Source: an uncultured Collinsella sp.
GTDB taxonomy: Bacteria > Actinomycetota > Coriobacteriia > Coriobacteriales > Coriobacteriaceae
Assembly: GCA_902494345.1 (NCBI GenBank)
Contig: CABUSV010000013.1
Coordinates: 5,641-69,640 of the forward strand
Length of the DNA stretch: 64,000 bases
Direction of reading: 5' to 3'
The position numbers and the translations under genes were made by a program. Under the pieces are notes generated by a model, which was not told where the DNA came from, did no database searches, and saw only the letters and a list, made by a program, of their open reading frames with translations. This document shows positions 60,317 to 64,000 of this stretch, one piece after another; within the stretch, counting starts at the first letter, position 1; the number at the start of each line of letters is the position of its first letter.

Positions 60317-61633
60317 ATGGGGGAATTCGTGCCGCGGCCCAAAACGCTCGGAAGGAACATTCCATGCTTAGACAGTCCTGAGCTCGCACGAAAGCGCCAG
60401 AAGGCACTTTCGGCTCGTGCGGAACTGCGCGCGGAACGCCTCCTCCGAGCGGAGTCGAACCTCGAAACCCCGGTCGAAACGCAGGCTGACGGAGCGCCGC
60501 TTTTCCGCATAAGCGACCTGTCGGCGGGCTACGACAAGAAGGTCGTAGTCGAAGGTGTCGATCTGGAGGTTCGCGCGGGCGACGTCGTGGCGCTCATCGG
60601 GCCGAACGGCTCGGGCAAGTCGACCATCTTGAAAACCATCACACGCCATCTGGCACCGCTTGCCGGCGCGGTCGAGCTCGACGGACGGGAGATTTCCCGA
60701 TGGAAGACGGCGGAGTTCGCAAGGAACCTTGCCGTTATGCTGACAGATCGCCCCCGGACCGAGCTCCTCACCTGCCGCGATATCGTAGAGGCGGGAAGAC
60801 ATCCCTACACCGGGCGAATGGGCACACTCTCGCCCGACGACCATAGTCGGGTCGACGAGGCCATGAAAACCGCACATGTGGAAGAGCTGGCCGAGCGCGA
60901 CTTCATGCAGATAAGCGATGGGCAACGCCAGCGCGTCATGCTCGCACGCGCCATCGCGCAGGATCCGCGTGTGCTCGTGCTCGACGAGCCCACGTCGTAT
61001 CTCGATATCCGCTACCAGATCGACCTGCTGCGAATACTTCGCCACCTTGCGAAATCGCGGAATGTGGCTGTCATCATGTCCATCCACGAACTCGAGCTCG
61101 CGCAGAAAAGCGCCGACAAGGTGATTTGCGTGAAGGACGGCCGGGTCTTCCGCGCCGGCGCACCCGAGGACATATTCACGCGCGAGACAATTGGCGAGCT
61201 CTACGGCCTTCAGCATGGCACCTTCAACGAGCGCTTCGGCAGCGTGGAAATTGGGCGCCCACACGGTGATGCGCACACGTTCGTCATCGCCGGCGCAGGT
61301 ACGGGGTCGGCTGTGTTTCGCCAGCTCATCCGGCAGGGCAAGGCGTTCTACGCGGGCGTTCTGCACGAAGGGGACATCGACTGCGAGCTCGCGCGCGACC
61401 TGGCGACGGAATGCGTGGCCGAGCGCGCCTTCGAGCCGATCGGGGATAAAACCATAGCCCGCGCCAAAGAGCTCCTCGTCCACTGTGCGCGCCTTATTGT
61501 GTGCCCCGCCGCCTTCGGCACCATAAACGCCCGCAACGCAGAGCTCGTCGAGTTCGCACGCTCGCATTGTATCGAGGTCGTGCGAGCGTGCGAAGGCGCA
61601 TCGGAGGATTCCCAATTTGAGTGGGAAGGATAA
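60317..61633 (+). CDS. ABC transporter ATPase (BtuD/FecE type) with extra N- and C-terminal regions
   Basis: A 438-residue protein. The ATPase domain covers about residues 62-305, with Walker A IGPNGSGKST near 95, a signature ISDGQRQRVMLARA (Asp where Gly is usual), and Walker B VLVLDEPTSYLD. An N-terminal stretch of 60 residues is rich in Arg, Ala and Glu. A C-terminal domain of about 120 residues (FVIAGAGTGSAVFRQLIRQG, GVLHEGDIDCELARDLATE, LIVCPAAFGTINARN) is like the extension seen on some cobalamin-uptake ATPases of archaea and Gram-positives, and its role is unclear. It is the last gene of the operon. No terminator is seen before the transposase relic. Confidence 0.88.
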   Translation: MGEFVPRPKTLGRNIPCLDSPELARKRQKALSARAELRAERLLRAESNLETPVETQADGAPLFRISDLSAGYDKKVVVEGVDLEVRAGDVVALIGPNGSGKSTILKTITRHLAPLAGAVELDGREISRWKTAEFARNLAVMLTDRPRTELLTCRDIVEAGRHPYTGRMGTLSPDDHSRVDEAMKTAHVEELAERDFMQISDGQRQRVMLARAIAQDPRVLVLDEPTSYLDIRYQIDLLRILRHLAKSRNVAVIMSIHELELAQKSADKVICVKDGRVFRAGAPEDIFTRETIGELYGLQHGTFNERFGSVEIGRPHGDAHTFVIAGAGTGSAVFRQLIRQGKAFYAGVLHEGDIDCELARDLATECVAERAFEPIGDKTIARAKELLVHCARLIVCPAAFGTINARNAELVEFARSHCIEVVRACEGASEDSQFEWEG

Positions 61634-61650
61634 ACTGGACTTTATTTTAA

Positions 61651-61743
61651 GGATCCTCAGGCTACAACTCCTACGCCGGCGACGTCTCCAAGGCGCCGGA
61701 GAACCTCGTGAACAGGAATTTCCACGCCGACGAGCCCAACTAG
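61651..61743 (+). pseudogene. Truncated IS3-family transposase (OrfB) relic
   Basis: A 30-codon open stretch reads GYNSYAGDVSKAPENL and NRNFHADEPN before a TAG. This is the region just before the catalytic WLTDITEF segment of IS3/IS150-type integrases. Everything upstream and downstream of the transposase is gone. It lies 18 bases after the transport operon and three bases before the end of the tetR gene, so it marks the right junction of the cobalamin island. Confidence 0.7.
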
Positions 61744-61745
61744 GC

Positions 61746-62357
61746 CTAGTCCAAGCGAGATTCCAGACTCGACAGGCCGTTGAGAGTCAGGTCGTTGGCG
61801 ACCTCAGAGACGCGCTCAATAGGAACCGAGCCGTCAGACAGCGCCCACGTGCGATAGATACCGATAATACCCGACAGCAAAAACGCCAGATAGTAGTCGA
61901 ACATCTCGTCCTTGAGACCTTGGGGCAGCAGATCGCGCTCGGCAATCTCGTGCTCGAGCGGTGCACGAAGACGAGCCATAAAATCATCGAGCGGAATGTT
62001 CTCGATCAGCTGACGATTGAGCACGAGGTTGTTGCACAGCGCCTCGTTAACGGTTTTAAAGAAGGTCGCCGCCGCGCCAAGGGCGCGCTCGTTGGTGTCG
62101 CCGTCCATGGAAGCAAGCGTTTTCTCGACCGAGTCGACAATCATCTCCACAACATCGACGGCAATGGCATCGAGCAGGCCGTCAACCGTACCAAAGTGAA
62201 CGTAAAAGGTCTTGCGGTCGACATTGGCCTCGCGCGCGATGGCACTCACCGTAATGTCTGCCAACGGCTTTTCCATGAGCAGGCGCTCGAAAGCCGAAAG
62301 GATGGCATTGCGGCTGCGAACGATGCGGCGGTCAAGACGCGGTTTGCTGGTTGCCAT
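61746..62357 (-). CDS. TetR/AcrR family transcriptional regulator
   Basis: A 203-residue regulator. The N-terminal helix-turn-helix domain is clear: RRIVRSRNAILSAFERLL, then ITVSAIAREANVDRKTFYVHFGTVDGLLDA at about residues 28-57. The C-terminal ligand domain is not diagnostic. The ATG at 62357 has AAGGGA seven bases upstream and is preferred over an ATG nine codons earlier. It could control the flippase-like gene upstream or itself. It belongs to the chromosomal side of the junction rather than to the island, judging by its composition. Confidence 0.9.
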   Translation of the reverse strand: MATSKPRLDRRIVRSRNAILSAFERLLMEKPLADITVSAIAREANVDRKTFYVHFGTVDGLLDAIAVDVVEMIVDSVEKTLASMDGDTNERALGAAATFFKTVNEALCNNLVLNRQLIENIPLDDFMARLRAPLEHEIAERDLLPQGLKDEMFDYYLAFLLSGIIGIYRTWALSDGSVPIERVSEVANDLTLNGLSSLESRLD

Positions 62358-62473
62358 GGGCGTGTCCCTTCGATATGCGAGCATTCATCAACAGATGAGA
62401 GATAATCTACGTAAGAGGATTATCCCCCATACGGCACAAATATGCCCCGCGTCATGAAGAACGCACGACTGCC

Positions 62474-63781
62474 CTACTGCGACTTGGGATGCTTCTTCTT
62501 ATTGAGTGCCGACGGAGATACGCGAATACCATCGCCTGTCTGGCGCACATAGGCTTTATGAGCCGGCTTAGCGGTCCCAGAGGCCTTCTGAGCGCGCTTC
62601 TTGGGATCAACGGTAACAGCATTCGTGGGGTGAGGCTTAGTGGGCGCAGAGGGCGTCTGAGACGTGCGGCCGAGTTTGCGCATCACGCGATCCCAGCGCG
62701 CATGGATGCTCTCGTTGTGGGCGCTTTTAAGGCCCAGCAGGGGCGCAGCCAAAATGGTCGGCGCAATAAACGTAATGAGGCGCCACAGCAGATAGCCGGC
62801 AGTCGAAGCCGACCCAAAGAAATGACCCAAGAACAATGCAAAGCCGCCCTCAGCGCCACCAGTTCCACCGGGCAAGGGGACCGCAGAGCTCAGAAGCTGG
62901 ACAAAGGCGCTCGCGGCCATGACCGAGAAAAAGTCGACCTCGTGGTGGCCAAAGGCAAGCATCAGGAAATACGGCACCAGATAGAAAAACGCGAGCTGCA
63001 GCATGGTGATAAACACGGTGAGCAGCATGGAAGAAAAATGTCCGGCCGAAAGCTTGAACTTCTCGGAGAAGGAGTAGATCTCGCCATCGACAAACGTGCG
63101 CCATCCCTCGATCTTAGTAGCCGAGACACCAATGCGCTCAAGCCAATTGATGATGCAATGGGCAACGCGCGTGACGGTCTTAGGCATGAGCGCGACGGCG
63201 AAGATGCCCAGCAAGATGCAGCAGTGCCCACCAAAGCTAAAGACGCACAGCAGCGTCATGTCGCCATAGCGCTCGGCAAAAAACGGCATGCGAGCAAGCA
63301 GTAGGATAGCGCCCCAGGCAACGAGGCCAAACTGGTACACGATAAAGCGCGTGAACTGCGTGGCGCCAGCCTCGCCGACATTTTGGCCCGCCTTGGTCAG
63401 GCGGTAGATCTGTGCGGGAGTCGAGCCCATCATCATAGGCGTAAGGTTGCCAAAGAAGATGCCACTCGCCTCGACCGAGATCAGGTCGCGAATGCCGACG
63501 GGTGAATTGGGGTCGAGCCAGACAGCGATCGCATAGGCCACAATGCCAAAGAACAGGTACAGGAACATGCAAAAGCATGCAGCAGCGAGCCAAGGCGCCT
63601 GGACGCTCGACATTGCGGCCCAGAACTGCCCCATCTGCCCGGTTACCACCAGATAGACGATATAACCCACCAGCACGACGCCGATAAAGATGGCGCCGCG
63701 GCGTGCGCTCTTATTGTCATCGCCGCCCGAGGCCTCAACCTCGACCTGGGGCTTAGACGTATGCTGAGAGGACTCCGTCAT
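62474..63781 (-). CDS. Flippase-like integral membrane protein (LPG synthase TM / UPF0104 family)
   Basis: A 435-residue membrane protein with about eight helices, of the family that includes the transmembrane half of MprF (lysylphosphatidylglycerol flippase) and AglD. Typical signs are the GIFFGNLTPMMMGSTPAQIYRL segment near residue 110 and SSAVPLPGGTGGAEGGFALFLG near 320. The soluble N-terminal 35 residues are acidic, and the C-terminus has a Lys/Pro-rich tail of about 65 residues. It lacks the synthase domain. The ATG at 63781 has AAGGAG five bases upstream. It may move a lipid-linked sugar or phospholipid. A TACAAT box lies on the minus strand near 63815. Confidence 0.85.
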   Translation of the reverse strand: MTESSQHTSKPQVEVEASGGDDNKSARRGAIFIGVVLVGYIVYLVVTGQMGQFWAAMSSVQAPWLAAACFCMFLYLFFGIVAYAIAVWLDPNSPVGIRDLISVEASGIFFGNLTPMMMGSTPAQIYRLTKAGQNVGEAGATQFTRFIVYQFGLVAWGAILLLARMPFFAERYGDMTLLCVFSFGGHCCILLGIFAVALMPKTVTRVAHCIINWLERIGVSATKIEGWRTFVDGEIYSFSEKFKLSAGHFSSMLLTVFITMLQLAFFYLVPYFLMLAFGHHEVDFFSVMAASAFVQLLSSAVPLPGGTGGAEGGFALFLGHFFGSASTAGYLLWRLITFIAPTILAAPLLGLKSAHNESIHARWDRVMRKLGRTSQTPSAPTKPHPTNAVTVDPKKRAQKASGTAKPAHKAYVRQTGDGIRVSPSALNKKKHPKSQ

Positions 63782-63884
63782 GAGACTCCTTCTAACAGTC
63801 AAAATATCTTGGATATTGTACCCGTAAGGGCCATAGGCAGAACGCAAAGCTCTGGTTCAAACGGGAATTGCAGACGGCTGTTTG

Positions 63885-63921
63885 AAAATAAAAAACCCGG
63901 CCTTCCATGGGAAGTCCGGGT
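63885..63921 (-). terminator. Terminator of tRNA-Glu
   Basis: On the minus strand ACCCGG and CTTCC pair with GGAAG and CCGGGT (plus 63895-63921) with one mismatch, followed by TTTTTTATTTT. Confidence 0.85.
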
Positions 63922-63931
63922 ATCAGATACG

Positions 63932-64000
63932 TGGTAGCCCGTACCAGATTCGAACTGGTGATCTCCGCCTTGAGAGGGCGGCGTCCTAAACCGCTAGACG
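63932..64000 (-). tRNA. tRNA-Glu (anticodon CTC), 5' end cut by the window edge
   Basis: The minus-strand read shows the D arm CGTCTAGCGGTTTAGGACG, the anticodon arm GCCGC-CCTCTCAA-GGCGG with anticodon CTC, a T arm GGTTCGAATCC-like (CAGTTCGAATCTG), the acceptor 3' strand ACGGGCT and an encoded CCA at 63932-63934. About seven 5' bases lie beyond the window. Confidence 0.93.

Noticed and set aside
57162..61633. Reading the ABC system as an iron-siderophore importer
   Set aside because: The protein families also include iron carriers, but the cobalamin riboswitch and CbiK in the same operon make a cobalt, tetrapyrrole or corrinoid substrate more likely. Iron or heme remains possible.

Overview
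The window looks like a chromosomal segment of a Coriobacteriia actinobacterium, most like Collinsella. This is inferred from gene content (a GlgC/GlgD pair, a single-chain serine dehydratase, a LoaP-type NusG paralog, multi-domain starch enzymes), moderately high G+C and many tightly overlapping operons. No rRNA or species marker is present, so the genus is an inference.

Layout. 1-5530 (minus strand): a surface-polysaccharide operon that runs off the left edge. It is led by a LoaP-like antiterminator with an elaborate hairpin leader, then a priming sugar-phosphate transferase, a WecG/TagA transferase, a UDP-GlcNAc 2-epimerase, a GT4 transferase and a LicD protein. 5530-7410: a gene-poor stretch with an SOS-box-like dyad and an orphan RhuM-Fic/Doc gene. 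7420-9016 (minus): tRNA-Ala, thiamine pyrophosphokinase and a HAD phosphatase. 9363-18973 (plus): a glycogen operon glgB-glgP-glgC-glgD-glgA, in which GlgB and GlgA both carry lysine/alanine-rich histone-H1-like tails. 19336-22632: a GH13-GH77 fusion enzyme. 22721-35685: housekeeping genes (fmdB-like, rsmB, fmt, def, priA, gltX, metK, sdaA, an L,D-transpeptidase) separated by several long-stem palindromes. 35818-39238: a MacA/MacB-type efflux system split into three genes.

39346-61633 is a compact and visibly more G+C-rich cobalamin island. A 17-gene minus-strand operon (cbiF-D-L-G-H-ET-A, cobT-U-S, a CobU-like/CobC fusion, cbiB, cobD, cbiP, cobO, cbiC, cbiJ) encodes every step from cobalt-precorrin-2 to adenosylcobalamin. 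A divergent plus-strand operon starts from a TTGACA promoter and a cobalamin riboswitch. It encodes a Tat/lipoprotein form of the cobaltochelatase CbiK, a small lipoprotein, a two-domain binding protein, a FecCD-type permease and an ATPase with extra N- and C-terminal regions. The right edge of the island abuts a truncated IS3-family transposase relic and the left edge abuts a repeated palindrome, which suggests horizontal acquisition.

61746-64000 (minus): a TetR regulator, a multi-span flippase-like membrane protein and a tRNA-Glu cut by the window end.

How the parts fit: the cob operon makes the corrin ring, activates it and attaches the lower ligand. The divergent operon probably brings in cobalt, a tetrapyrrole or a corrinoid and is shut off by B12. 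Uroporphyrinogen methyltransferase, precorrin-2 dehydrogenase and CbiMNQO are not in the window, and the only cobaltochelatase is predicted to be extracytoplasmic. That makes the transport operon the most intriguing unit here.
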